Assembly: GCA_003284275.1 (NCBI GenBank)
Contig: QBVU01000002.1
Location: 1-64,000 of the forward strand
Direction of reading: 5' to 3'
From: Pelagibacteraceae bacterium AG-313-A04
GTDB lineage: Bacteria; Pseudomonadota; Alphaproteobacteria; Pelagibacterales; Pelagibacteraceae
Length of the DNA: 64,000 nt
This document shows positions 42,809 to 51,364 of the stretch, piece by piece; within the stretch, counting starts at the first letter, position 1; the number at the start of each line of letters is the position of its first letter. The notes below the pieces were generated by a model. The model did not search any database, had not been told where the DNA came from, and was given only the letters and a program-made list of their open reading frames with translations. Both the position numbers and the translations under genes were made by a program.

Positions 42809-44334
42809 TATATAAACGTAGATATTCTACTTCTTATTTCTTTAATTGTTGTTTTAAAAATTCTAGCAAGTGCTGCTTCTGGAAGATTTTTTTTAAACAG
42901 CATTTTTAATTTTTTGTCTTTATCATCAGTCCAATCAATTTTCTTATTAATTAAAATCGGTTTTTTTTCAATTTTAATAGGTGCTAAATTCTCTTTAACA
43001 TACTTATTTCTTTTAATAATTTCTTTAATATATTTTTTTTCAAGTTTTTTTCCTAAAAAATCAAAAACCTTCTTATTAAAGATTAAATCTTTTTGCTGAA
43101 TCGGTTGAAATAAAGTAATCCCCTCTATAGATTTAGCTCTACTTAAAGCTACATATGTCTGACCATGTGCAAATGACCCTGTGTCTAGGTCAATAGCTAC
43201 CTTGTCAAACGTTTGTCCTTGGCATTTATGAATTGTTGCAGCCCAAGCTAATTTCAACGGGTACTGAATAAATGTTGCTACTGGTATGGGATTTATCTTA
43301 TTTCCTTTTAATCTATAATTTACCTTTTCCCATTTAACTTTACCTAAATAATAAACTCGATTATTAATCTTGATTTTAATTTTTTCACCTTCTAAAGACT
43401 CTATAATTCCTAAAGTTCCATTTACCCATTTTTGAGGAGTAGAAGTATCGTTTTTTGTTATCATGACCTGAGCACCTACTTTCAAATATAAGATTTTAGC
43501 CACTGGGTATTCATTTTCTTGGAAAGATCCTGAAATTGAAGCATTAAATTCGTATACTTCTCCGGGTAACTCATTTAAACGTTCATTATTAATTGAGTCA
43601 ACTTTTTTATTTCTTGGCGCAAGTATAATTGTTCCTTTCTCCAACTCTTCTTTATTTGTGATAATCCTTTTATTCAAAAAAGATAATTCTTTGTCGTTTA
43701 TTTTTGCAATCCTGATTTTATTTAGCAAATCAATAAAATTTTTTTCTTTCTGTCTAAATATTTTACTTAATTCATGTGTTACGAATTCACCAAGAGGAAA
43801 GCTTTTTGAATTAAAGAAAAATTCTCCCTTAGGATAAAATTTTTCCATCACTTCTTCATCAATTGAGGAAACAACAGGTGGAAGTTGTAATAAATCACCA
43901 AAAAGAATTATTTGAACACCTCCAAAGGGCTTTTTATTTCCTCTATTTTTCTTCAATGATAAGTCTATTGCGTCAAATATATCAGCTCTTAACATTGAGC
44001 TTTCATCAATTAAGAGCGTTTCTAATCTTTGAATATGTTCTCTCTCTCTTAAAACTTTTACATCATCCTTAGAAATAAACCTTGGAGGAAATTTAAAAAA
44101 AGAGTGAACAGTCTGACCTCTCGCTTTGATAGCTGTAATACCGGTAGGAGCTAAAATAGCTATATTTTTTTTTGTATTCTTTCTTATATATTCAATTAGT
44201 GTTGATTTTCCTGAGCCTGCTTTACCTGTTATAAATAAATTTTTTTTAGATTTTTCAACCAAATCAAATAAATCTTTAAATTCAGAAGTAAACTCAAAAT
44301 TTTCTGGTAAATTTGTTCCAGTATCTAATTTCAT
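42808..44334 (-). CDS. PIF1/RecD-like superfamily 1 DNA helicase with C-terminal HTH-like tail
   Basis: ITGKAGSGKSTLIEYI, LLIDESSMLRADIFD, WAATIHKCQGQTFDKVAIDL, TYVALSRAKSIEGITLF; tail WTDDKDKKLKMLFKKNLPEAALARIFKTTIKEIRSRI. Confidence 0.88.
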   Translation of the reverse strand: MKLDTGTNLPENFEFTSEFKDLFDLVEKSKKNLFITGKAGSGKSTLIEYIRKNTKKNIAILAPTGITAIKARGQTVHSFFKFPPRFISKDDVKVLREREHIQRLETLLIDESSMLRADIFDAIDLSLKKNRGNKKPFGGVQIILFGDLLQLPPVVSSIDEEVMEKFYPKGEFFFNSKSFPLGEFVTHELSKIFRQKEKNFIDLLNKIRIAKINDKELSFLNKRIITNKEELEKGTIILAPRNKKVDSINNERLNELPGEVYEFNASISGSFQENEYPVAKILYLKVGAQVMITKNDTSTPQKWVNGTLGIIESLEGEKIKIKINNRVYYLGKVKWEKVNYRLKGNKINPIPVATFIQYPLKLAWAATIHKCQGQTFDKVAIDLDTGSFAHGQTYVALSRAKSIEGITLFQPIQQKDLIFNKKVFDFLGKKLEKKYIKEIIKRNKYVKENLAPIKIEKKPILINKKIDWTDDKDKKLKMLFKKNLPEAALARIFKTTIKEIRSRISTFI

Positions 44335-44337
44335 TAT

Positions 44338-45018
44338 TTAAAGATTGCTATTAACCTCTGTAAATTGACAGGAATTACAATCATCCGAAAAAGGTGGAAT
44401 TTTTGGATTTTCTAAAAGATCAATCAAATTCGTTATGTGGTTTTTAAAATCCTTTTCATTTCTTTGCAATTCAACAAAAGCGACATTGAATTTCATGTTG
44501 TGATCTTTTTTGGTATGATTTGTAATTTCAGAAGGTGAAAATTGTATAATGCCCATTTGTTTAATAGGAGTTAATTTTGGTGTTGGTTTAGATAATTTAC
44601 CAGGGCTAGATAAAATTTGAGCATAGCTTTCTAGTTGATATTTGTAATTTTCTGCTTTTTTTGCACTATAATTTGTTGTTTTAAAATCATAGATAGCATA
44701 TCCACCATCTTTAAGTCTAATAACAATATCGGGATTACCTGTTAATTTAAATTTTCTTTTTTTATTATCTACTAAACCTTCTGAAGTAATTTTACCAGGC
44801 AGCTCTTTACTCGTTACAAAAGACCCATCAGGAAGTCCTTCACACCAATCTTTAGTATTAATTTCTTTGTAGTATGGTTTTTGTTTAGAGTCTAAACTTG
44901 AAAAAACTCTTGGAGGGCCTTTATCACTCTTGATTGAAAATTTTTTGTTTACATAAAAGCATCTTTTACATTTTGTTTGAAAGTCTAGCTCAGATGGTGA
45001 AAACTGATATTCGGTCAT
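44338..45018 (-). CDS. PD-(D/E)xK (Cas4/RecB-like) nuclease with four candidate Fe-S cysteines
   Basis: CKRC near N-terminus, GNPDIVIRLKDGGYAIYDFKTTN core, QLESYAQIL, CNSC at C-terminus. Confidence 0.82.
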   Translation of the reverse strand: MTEYQFSPSELDFQTKCKRCFYVNKKFSIKSDKGPPRVFSSLDSKQKPYYKEINTKDWCEGLPDGSFVTSKELPGKITSEGLVDNKKRKFKLTGNPDIVIRLKDGGYAIYDFKTTNYSAKKAENYKYQLESYAQILSSPGKLSKPTPKLTPIKQMGIIQFSPSEITNHTKKDHNMKFNVAFVELQRNEKDFKNHITNLIDLLENPKIPPFSDDCNSCQFTEVNSNL

Positions 45019-45192
45019 TTAGTATATTTTAGAAACGTATCTTGCCAAGATAGGTTTGGTTAAACTTTCAGACATAATATCTATTTTACCGTTTTCGTGA
45101 TAAAAATATACCCTATAGAAATGATGACCATGCTCATGATCATGAACTTCTTCAACTCTAATTTCTTTGATTTTATCTAATTTATTCTTCAT
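45019..45192 (-). CDS. Small His-rich hypothetical protein (57 aa)
   Basis: Hand-translated: MKNKLDKIKEIRVEEVHDHEHGHHFYRVYFYHENGKIDIMSESLTKPILARYVSKIY; abuts the nuclease start and overlaps the upstream 61-aa ORF. Confidence 0.6.
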   Translation of the reverse strand: MKNKLDKIKEIRVEEVHDHEHGHHFYRVYFYHENGKIDIMSESLTKPILARYVSKIY

Positions 45193-45367
45193 CGAATAAT
45201 TTAACTACTTTCTGTTTGTTTTTTAATGCATCTATTTGAAGTTGCATTAACTCTAATTGATTTTCTAATCTTACAAGTTTTTGCTTGGTTTTGATATAGT
45301 CTGTAACGAAAAGATCGCCTTCAGATATAGATTTTTGTTTAAGTAGGTAAAAGTCTGTGGTTTTCAT
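45182..45367 (-). CDS. Small coiled-coil hypothetical protein
   Basis: 61-aa ORF preceded by AAGGAGG Shine-Dalgarno. Confidence 0.6.
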   Translation of the reverse strand: MKTTDFYLLKQKSISEGDLFVTDYIKTKQKLVRLENQLELMQLQIDALKNKQKVVKLFDEE

Positions 45368-45505
45368 AAGTTAGCCTCCTTGTTGGGTTTCAACAAACTA
45401 ATATAACTTAAGCCTAATATAAGTATTAATTTTAAATTTTCAAGATATCAATTATTTTTTATCTTCATAATTGCGTTTAATCGAATTGTTAATTATATTA
45501 TTTTT

Positions 45506-45820
45506 ATGAGTTCTTTTGATGATAGAAAAAAATCATTTGAAAAAAAATTCGCAAACGACCAAGAGTTACAATTTAAGATAACAAGTAGAAGAAATAAGTA
45601 TTTTGGCGAATGGGCGGCCGAAAAACTCAGCAAAAAAGATGAGGAAGTTGAGAACTATATTAATGAAGTTATAAGGGCTGATCTAAAAGAACCTGGCGAT
45701 ATGGATCTTATTGAAAAAGTCCAGAAAGATTTAGATAGCTTAAGTGATAAAATTTCTATAGACGAAATTAAATCCAAACTAGATGAATGCTTTGAAAAAG
45801 CTAAAAAAGATTTCTTGTAA
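45506..45820 (+). CDS. DUF1476 protein (alphaproteobacterial F1-ATPase zeta-inhibitor-like)
   Basis: MSSFDDRKKSFEKKFANDQELQFKITSRRNKYFGEWAAEKL...ADLKEPGDMDLIEKVQKDL. Confidence 0.85.
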   Translation: MSSFDDRKKSFEKKFANDQELQFKITSRRNKYFGEWAAEKLSKKDEEVENYINEVIRADLKEPGDMDLIEKVQKDLDSLSDKISIDEIKSKLDECFEKAKKDFL

Positions 45821-45822
45821 GG

Positions 45823-46716
45823 CTAGTTTGGCTTAACTAAAAAAGTTCTAAATAACAGTAACAAAAATAAAAGTGATAAAATTTGAGATAGAATACTCGT
45901 AAGAATAAAATAATTTTTTCTTATACTTTGAGTTTTCATTTCTTCAAAAATTAAAGTAAGTTCATCTTCTATTTCAACTATTTCATCATCAATTTTTTCC
46001 ATGATTTCTTCAATGATCAGTGTGTCTTCATGAATTAGCTTTAACAAAAGCATTTTATATCTATAAACATCATACCAATCTCTTGCCTCAAAATTTTTTA
46101 ATGCTTTTTGTCTATAATCAGCTAATTCGTTACTCTTATTTTTCCAATGCCTATTGTAACCAATTAATTTTTCATAAACTAATATGTTATCATTAAAAAA
46201 TAAATTATTTCCTTTATCAATTTTAATATCACTACTAAATAAATTATCTAAATTTCTAATTTCTTTGTTGTTTACTTTTTCAATTATATCTTTGTAATCT
46301 AAATAAAAATCATAATATTGGCTTCTAATTTCATCATTTAATCTAGCAACTTTGTTTAAATCTTTTAACATCATCCATTCTAGATCATCTTGATTATTTT
46401 TAATGTTTGTCCCAGAAAAAAAATCATAACCTTTGAGTTTAGCATCTGTTAGTAAACGTGTTTTGATTAAAAGATTTCTCCGAAGAAGAGTTGGTAATAC
46501 ATTTGAATAATTTGCTTGCGAGATATTTAGTAGTGAGTCTGAGAGTGCTTCATATTTAGACAAATTGTTCTCTATATTTTGAAATTTAATTTTTAAATTT
46601 CTCAATTTATCTTCAGTCCTAATTACTAATTGGTCAAAGCCGTATGAAAAGATTGTAAATATTGCAACAATAAAAATCAGAATTATAGATTTTTTATTTA
46701 ATCTTCCTCTCCTCAT
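45823..46716 (-). CDS. Hypothetical membrane protein: TM - helical extracytoplasmic domain - TM (orphan sensor-like)
   Basis: N-terminal TM, ~230-aa helical region, C-terminal TM, no output domain. Confidence 0.65.
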   Translation of the reverse strand: MRRGRLNKKSIILIFIVAIFTIFSYGFDQLVIRTEDKLRNLKIKFQNIENNLSKYEALSDSLLNISQANYSNVLPTLLRRNLLIKTRLLTDAKLKGYDFFSGTNIKNNQDDLEWMMLKDLNKVARLNDEIRSQYYDFYLDYKDIIEKVNNKEIRNLDNLFSSDIKIDKGNNLFFNDNILVYEKLIGYNRHWKNKSNELADYRQKALKNFEARDWYDVYRYKMLLLKLIHEDTLIIEEIMEKIDDEIVEIEDELTLIFEEMKTQSIRKNYFILTSILSQILSLLFLLLLFRTFLVKPN

Positions 46717-47627
46717 TTAATTTTCTTTCTAATTCTTTTTAAATTAAAATTTACTGATGAAATTTCAAAAAACTGAATAATAATGAATATCGATAGCTGT
46801 AATACAAAAGCTGATAATATTAAGTTTTTTTCTAATTTAGAAAAATATTTAATTTCATTATTTATATCTTTAAGGGCAATGTCACTATAAGTAATACTGC
46901 TACTAGTAATCAATAAAGTATATTCTATTAATTCGTAAAATTGATCTACAATTTTTTCTGCTAGTAAGAATTCTTTACTATATTCGCCTATAAATTTAAG
47001 ATTTTGTTTTTTTTTGGTTGACTCTTTTAAAGATACTAAAAGTTCATCAAATAAATCATCGTATGACCTGTTGTATAAAATATTCTCAAAAATTTTCTCT
47101 TTATCTTCAAGTTTACGTAAAATATTAAGATTTTTTTTTGTTTCCTTTACTAATTTTTTAAATTCCTCATGGTACACTGGTAAAACTTCTTTGAGATATT
47201 CTTCATCTTTTACATAAAGATCAAAAATTTCCATATATTCATCAAAGTCTTTAATTGTGTATGTAATTTCATAAAGACCAGAAGCTTGAATATCATTAGA
47301 TGATATAATTAGTTTTCCAAAATTATTAAATCTCATTAATTCTGAAAATTCTTGATTTGTTTCCTCTATATTTATCACTTGTCTTAATTCTCCAGTAACT
47401 GCGGGTATTAGCTGAATTGTTCTCTCCATTTCTCGTTTGTATTTGGACTCTTCTAAATGTAGAAATTCAAACTGACTTACTTTATTTTCTATATAAAGAG
47501 AGATAAATGCTGCACTACATGCAAATAGTGATAGAAATATTCCCACATTAATTATCAATAAGGCTCTTTTAGAATTTTTTTCCAATGCAAAATAGGTCAT
47601 TAGCATTGAAAATTTTAAAAATTTCAT
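46713..47627 (-). CDS. Hypothetical membrane protein: TM - helical extracytoplasmic domain - TM (orphan sensor-like)
   Basis: Same architecture as the downstream gene, 4-nt overlap. Confidence 0.65.
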   Translation of the reverse strand: MKFLKFSMLMTYFALEKNSKRALLIINVGIFLSLFACSAAFISLYIENKVSQFEFLHLEESKYKREMERTIQLIPAVTGELRQVINIEETNQEFSELMRFNNFGKLIISSNDIQASGLYEITYTIKDFDEYMEIFDLYVKDEEYLKEVLPVYHEEFKKLVKETKKNLNILRKLEDKEKIFENILYNRSYDDLFDELLVSLKESTKKKQNLKFIGEYSKEFLLAEKIVDQFYELIEYTLLITSSSITYSDIALKDINNEIKYFSKLEKNLILSAFVLQLSIFIIIQFFEISSVNFNLKRIRKKIK

Positions 47628-47631
47628 AAAA

Positions 47632-48420
47632 TCAATTTATTAAATTTATGAGATAATTTAAAACTAAATATATTATTAATGTACTAGTTGAAATATTAAT
47701 AAAGCTAGTTATTGAAATATTGTAATATCTTTTATTAAATATAATACTTTGCCTTTGTCTAATTTTGAGATTCTTAAAAATTAAATAAGCTCTTATCGAA
47801 AATATAAGTAGTATAAAATAAGCCACTTGATAACTTATTAGTGTGCTAGCAAAACTGAAATTATACAAGCCGTGCATACCCACAGGAATAAAAAGTGCTA
47901 AAAACAAGTTTAAATAGTTGTATTTTTTTTCAAAAATACTCTGAGAAATTAAAAATCCCATAATAATTCCGCATAACGCGTGCATTGGTATTGCTGTAAA
48001 AGCTCTCACTAATGCAATATCAAATGAAGGATTTTTCTCAAAATATAAAACGTAATCAATATTTTCATACGCTGCAAATCCTAGAGATGCTGCTATTCCA
48101 TAAATCACTCCATCCATTGGTTCGTCAAAGGCTGTTTTACGTGTACAATAAAAAATAATTACACAAGCTTTAAAAAACTCTTCAACAAAAGCTGCTCTAA
48201 TAAAATTTTGAAAAAATAAGTAAGTCTCACCTTTAAAATATTCTTTACTATAATCATCCAACAATGGAATTATTAAATCTATAGCTAAAACAGTAGCACA
48301 ACCAAAAAGAAATGTTTTAAAAACTATTCTAGGCGGCTCTGGAAATTGGTCTTGTTTGTAAGCATATAAAACTAAAACTACGGCAGGCAATATCGCAGCC
48401 AATAAGTACAAAAAGTACAT
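47632..48420 (-). CDS. PrsW family intramembrane metalloprotease
   Basis: AAFVEEFFKACVII (EExxK), GIAASLGFAAYENIDYVL, FTAIPMHALCGIIMGF, PVGMHGLYNF. Confidence 0.85.
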   Translation of the reverse strand: MYFLYLLAAILPAVVLVLYAYKQDQFPEPPRIVFKTFLFGCATVLAIDLIIPLLDDYSKEYFKGETYLFFQNFIRAAFVEEFFKACVIIFYCTRKTAFDEPMDGVIYGIAASLGFAAYENIDYVLYFEKNPSFDIALVRAFTAIPMHALCGIIMGFLISQSIFEKKYNYLNLFLALFIPVGMHGLYNFSFASTLISYQVAYFILLIFSIRAYLIFKNLKIRQRQSIIFNKRYYNISITSFINISTSTLIIYLVLNYLINLIN

Positions 48421-48421
48421 T

Positions 48422-49333
48422 TTATTTTTTTCTTCTACGTCTTTTTATTGATGGTGAGGAAGTATTCGATGAACTTTCTTTTCCACTTAAGAATTTTCCT
48501 AAAAAAGCTAATGGAGCTAATAATATCCACCAAAATTTGGCTAATTTAACAAGTATTCCAGTTTTAGCTAAAGCTTTGACACCTAATGAACCCGCAACTA
48601 AACTTCCTATTCCAACTGCCGCAATTTTGTCTCCTGGTTTATAATCAGAATGTCTAAAGCCATCTTCAAAAATAACACCATTGACAAAATCTTTTGAAAA
48701 ATCTGATTGATATTTTAAATCCATATCTTTTTGATAGCTTACAACGAATGCACTTTCTAAATAACCTTTTTTACCTAAAATTAAATTCTTAGACTCCATA
48801 GACTGTTGACCGCTATTCCAATCTACTTTGTAAGAGTAACTAACTGATTTATTTTTTTCATTTAAAGTTGGCTTAAAAATCCAATCAATTTTATTTACGT
48901 AATCTAAATTTTTATCTTTGAGATAAGTTGCATTAGATTTTGCAATTTCTCTTAATTGAGATAACAAATTCTTTGAGTCAACACTTTTCCAATCATCTAA
49001 CTTGACATAACCATCATCAATATAATCTAGGTACACATCATAACCTGTGCCTCTTATATGCATTACTACATCTTTTTCTGCTGGGAGGCCGAAAGTCCAC
49101 CAACTATACTGATTTATATCATTGAAATTATCTAAATATATTTCATCACCTAAAATAAGAACTTTAACATTTGCTTTTTTTACAAAAACATTATGTTCTT
49201 TATTATCAAGATTTTTCCAATTAAGAGTTTCAACCTTCTTAATCCACTCATCATCACTTAAAAGTTTTTTTTCTAAAGCTTGTACGTGAGTAAAAATTAA
49301 TAAAAAAAATATTATTGAAAATATTTTTTTCAG
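48422..49333 (-). CDS. DUF2167 membrane protein, translated from a non-ATG start
   Basis: Frame open upstream of the listed ATG (49063) through (M)KKIFSIIFFLLIFTHVQALEKKLLSDDEWIKKVETLNW...; full signal peptide recovered with CTG (49333) or ATT (49336) start. Confidence 0.75.
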   Translation of the reverse strand: MKKIFSIIFFLLIFTHVQALEKKLLSDDEWIKKVETLNWKNLDNKEHNVFVKKANVKVLILGDEIYLDNFNDINQYSWWTFGLPAEKDVVMHIRGTGYDVYLDYIDDGYVKLDDWKSVDSKNLLSQLREIAKSNATYLKDKNLDYVNKIDWIFKPTLNEKNKSVSYSYKVDWNSGQQSMESKNLILGKKGYLESAFVVSYQKDMDLKYQSDFSKDFVNGVIFEDGFRHSDYKPGDKIAAVGIGSLVAGSLGVKALAKTGILVKLAKFWWILLAPLAFLGKFLSGKESSSNTSSPSIKRRRRKK

Positions 49334-49337
49334 AATT

Positions 49338-49529
49338 TTATTTCCAATCAGCCTTGACTAAAGCTCCGCCTATCAATCCTATAATTATTGGACTAAATCT
49401 TGATATACCATCTGGTAAAAATGGAGTTAAATTATATCCCATATATGATAAACCAAAATCGGCTAAAGCAAATATTATAAGTAAAAATCCTATGCCTTGC
49501 ATTATTTTTTTCATAATTAAAACTCTCAA
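49338..49529 (-). CDS. Small membrane hypothetical protein
   Basis: 63-aa ORF with two hydrophobic segments. Confidence 0.55.
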   Translation of the reverse strand: MRVLIMKKIMQGIGFLLIIFALADFGLSYMGYNLTPFLPDGISRFSPIIIGLIGGALVKADWK

Positions 49530-49606
49530 ATTCCTATATTAAATTCAAGTTAATTATTCTCTTTTTTTAGTTGTATTTTATTAAATAATTATCCATATAT
49601 TTGACG

Positions 49607-49930
49607 ATGAAAAAATTAAAAAAACAAAATTTCATAGTAAATTTATGGAACGGTAATGAGTCATTAGGAACAAGTTTTTGGGCTGTTTATATTATTGGAG
49701 GAACAATAGTAAGCCTTCCTGCGTTTATACTTCCAGAAACTAGTTATGCAATTCTCTTTTTTGTTCCTTTTCAATTTGTTTACATAGTATGGGCAATAGT
49801 TGGTACATGGAGATCTGCATCAAAGTTTAAACCTAAAAAAAAACAATGGGCTTGGGGAACTATTGCTCAAGTGTATATTGTGCTTTCTGTTTTGAGAATA
49901 TTAATCAGAGTCGCTACAAATCTTAATTAA
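49607..49930 (+). CDS. Small multi-TM hypothetical protein
   Basis: Hydrophobic segments; start moved from TTG 49601 to ATG 49607. Confidence 0.6.
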   Translation: MKKLKKQNFIVNLWNGNESLGTSFWAVYIIGGTIVSLPAFILPETSYAILFFVPFQFVYIVWAIVGTWRSASKFKPKKKQWAWGTIAQVYIVLSVLRILIRVATNLN

Positions 49931-50643
49931 TTTTTATTTTCATCATCGTTATTAGATGATTGATCATTATTTTCTGATTGAGGATCTTCTTCAGTAGTTT
50001 CTGTCGGAGTTTCCTCTTGAACTGGTTGCTCTGGTTCTGGCTGAGGTTCTAGCTCTGAATACGTCTCATCTTGAGTTGGTTCCTCTTGAGGTTCGGGAGT
50101 TGGATCTTGTTGGGATTGCTGAGCTCTAGCAATATCTGCTGCACTTTTCGGCGTTGGCTCTCTTCTCATAAAGAAATATATTCCAGCAGCGATTACAGCA
50201 ATCGCTCCTAATATATAAAGAATAATATTTAGCGCACTAATTCCTTTTTCTTCGGTTGCTTCCTCAGTTTCTTCCACAATTGGCTGAACTTCTTCTTCCT
50301 CGGGTTTGGCGTCTTGTTCTTGAACTGGTTCATTATTAACTTCTTCTTCGGGTTTAGCATCTTGTTCTTGAACTGGTTGAGCACTTACTTCTTCTTTTGG
50401 CTCTTCTTGTACCGGTTCAGGTTCTTTTGCCGGCTCAGGTTCAGGCTCAGGTTCTTTAGCCGGCTCTGGTTGTGTTTCTGGTTCTGGTTCGGCTTCGGGT
50501 TCTGGTTTTGTCTCTTGAACAACTGGAGTTGTCACCTGTGATTCTGGAGCTTTAGCTTCTTCTTTTTGACTACTAGGTTTAGGATCAATTACACCCGTAG
50601 CTACAAATACAACGCTAAAAAAAATAACAGTAATAAGATCCAT
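49927..50643 (-). CDS. Pro/Glu-rich low-complexity membrane protein
   Basis: N-terminal TM, PEPEPEPAKEPEP repeats, duplicated PVQEQDAKPEEE unit, second TM (NIILYILGAIAVIAAGIYFF), acidic tail. Confidence 0.75.
   Translation of the reverse strand: MDLITVIFFSVVFVATGVIDPKPSSQKEEAKAPESQVTTPVVQETKPEPEAEPEPETQPEPAKEPEPEPEPAKEPEPVQEEPKEEVSAQPVQEQDAKPEEEVNNEPVQEQDAKPEEEEVQPIVEETEEATEEKGISALNIILYILGAIAVIAAGIYFFMRREPTPKSAADIARAQQSQQDPTPEPQEEPTQDETYSELEPQPEPEQPVQEETPTETTEEDPQSENNDQSSNNDDENKN
50287..50390. repeat. Imperfect tandem repeat (~51-bp period, two copies) coding for PVQEQDAKPEEE
   Basis: ACTTCTTCTTCctcGGGTTTGGCGTCTTGTTCTTGAACTGGTT at 50288 and ACTTCTTCTTCGGGTTTAGCATCTTGTTCTTGAACTGGTT at 50339. 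Confidence 0.75.
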
Positions 50644-50757
50644 AACTCTAATCTAGTGTTTTATAATTAAAATTCACTCACAAATATGAACACTTTGAGT
50701 TTAGTATGTGTACAAAAAGTAGTGGAATTTGTCGATTTTTTGAAAATAAATAAATTA

Positions 50758-51216
50758 TTACTCGGGTTTAAAAATTAAACATAGGCCATTATTACAAAAT
50801 CTTTTACCTGATTCTCTAGGTCCATCATTAAAAACATGTCCGTGATGTGCTCCACATTTAGCACAATGATACTCAATTCTTTCCATTCCAAAAGAACGAT
50901 CTATTTTTGTTTTAAATGCGCCTGGTAAAGCCTCAGAAAATGACGGCCAGCCTGTGCCACTGTTAAATTTTGAGTTAGAGGCAAAAAGCTTATTCCCACA
51001 ATTAGCACAATGATAAAAACCTTTTCTTTTTTCATTTAATAAGTCACTTGTAAAAGGTCTTTCTGTCCCCTCATTAAACATGATATTTTTTTGTTCTTTA
51101 GATAAGTTAGGATTTATGATTTTTTTAGTGGCAGCAAAAATAGTTTTGAAGGGGAAAATAATCGCTATGATTGAAAGTCCTAAGATTTTGCTGAATATTC
51201 TTTTACTTAACTTCAT
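50758..51216 (-). CDS. msrB: Peptide-methionine (R)-S-oxide reductase with signal peptide
   Basis: YHCANCGNKLFASNSKFNSGTGWPSF, HCAKCGAHHGHVFNDGP, GKRFCNNGLCL. Confidence 0.93.
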   Translation of the reverse strand: MKLSKRIFSKILGLSIIAIIFPFKTIFAATKKIINPNLSKEQKNIMFNEGTERPFTSDLLNEKRKGFYHCANCGNKLFASNSKFNSGTGWPSFSEALPGAFKTKIDRSFGMERIEYHCAKCGAHHGHVFNDGPRESGKRFCNNGLCLIFKPE

Positions 51217-51241
51217 AATATTAATTTAATATATATATGAT

Positions 51242-51364
51242 ATGAAAACAATTTTCTTGTTTTTTTTAACAATTTATATTGCTTATTATCTTTTTAGACC
51301 TGTAACAAAAAAAGAGATTAAAAAATTTAACGATCCTGACAATTGGTCAAATATGGGGTTTTAA
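51242..51364 (+). CDS. Tiny membrane protein (40 aa)
   Basis: Hand-translated: MKTIFLFFLTIYIAYYLFRPVTKKEIKKFNDPDNWSNMGF; fills the gap between msrB and the HDAC-like gene. Confidence 0.45.
   Translation: MKTIFLFFLTIYIAYYLFRPVTKKEIKKFNDPDNWSNMGF

Noticed and set aside
42785-43099. 104-aa plus-strand ORF over the helicase C-terminus
   Set aside because: Antisense to coding sequence; hydrophobic composition typical of reverse-complemented Lys-rich coding
50287-50520. Possible CRISPR-like repeat array
   Set aside because: Repeats are in-frame low-complexity coding repeats (PEP/QEQDAKPEEE), not constant direct repeats with unique spacers
50314-50541. 75-aa Phe/Trp/Arg-rich plus-strand ORF
   Set aside because: Reverse complement of the Pro/Glu repeat tract; repeat artefact
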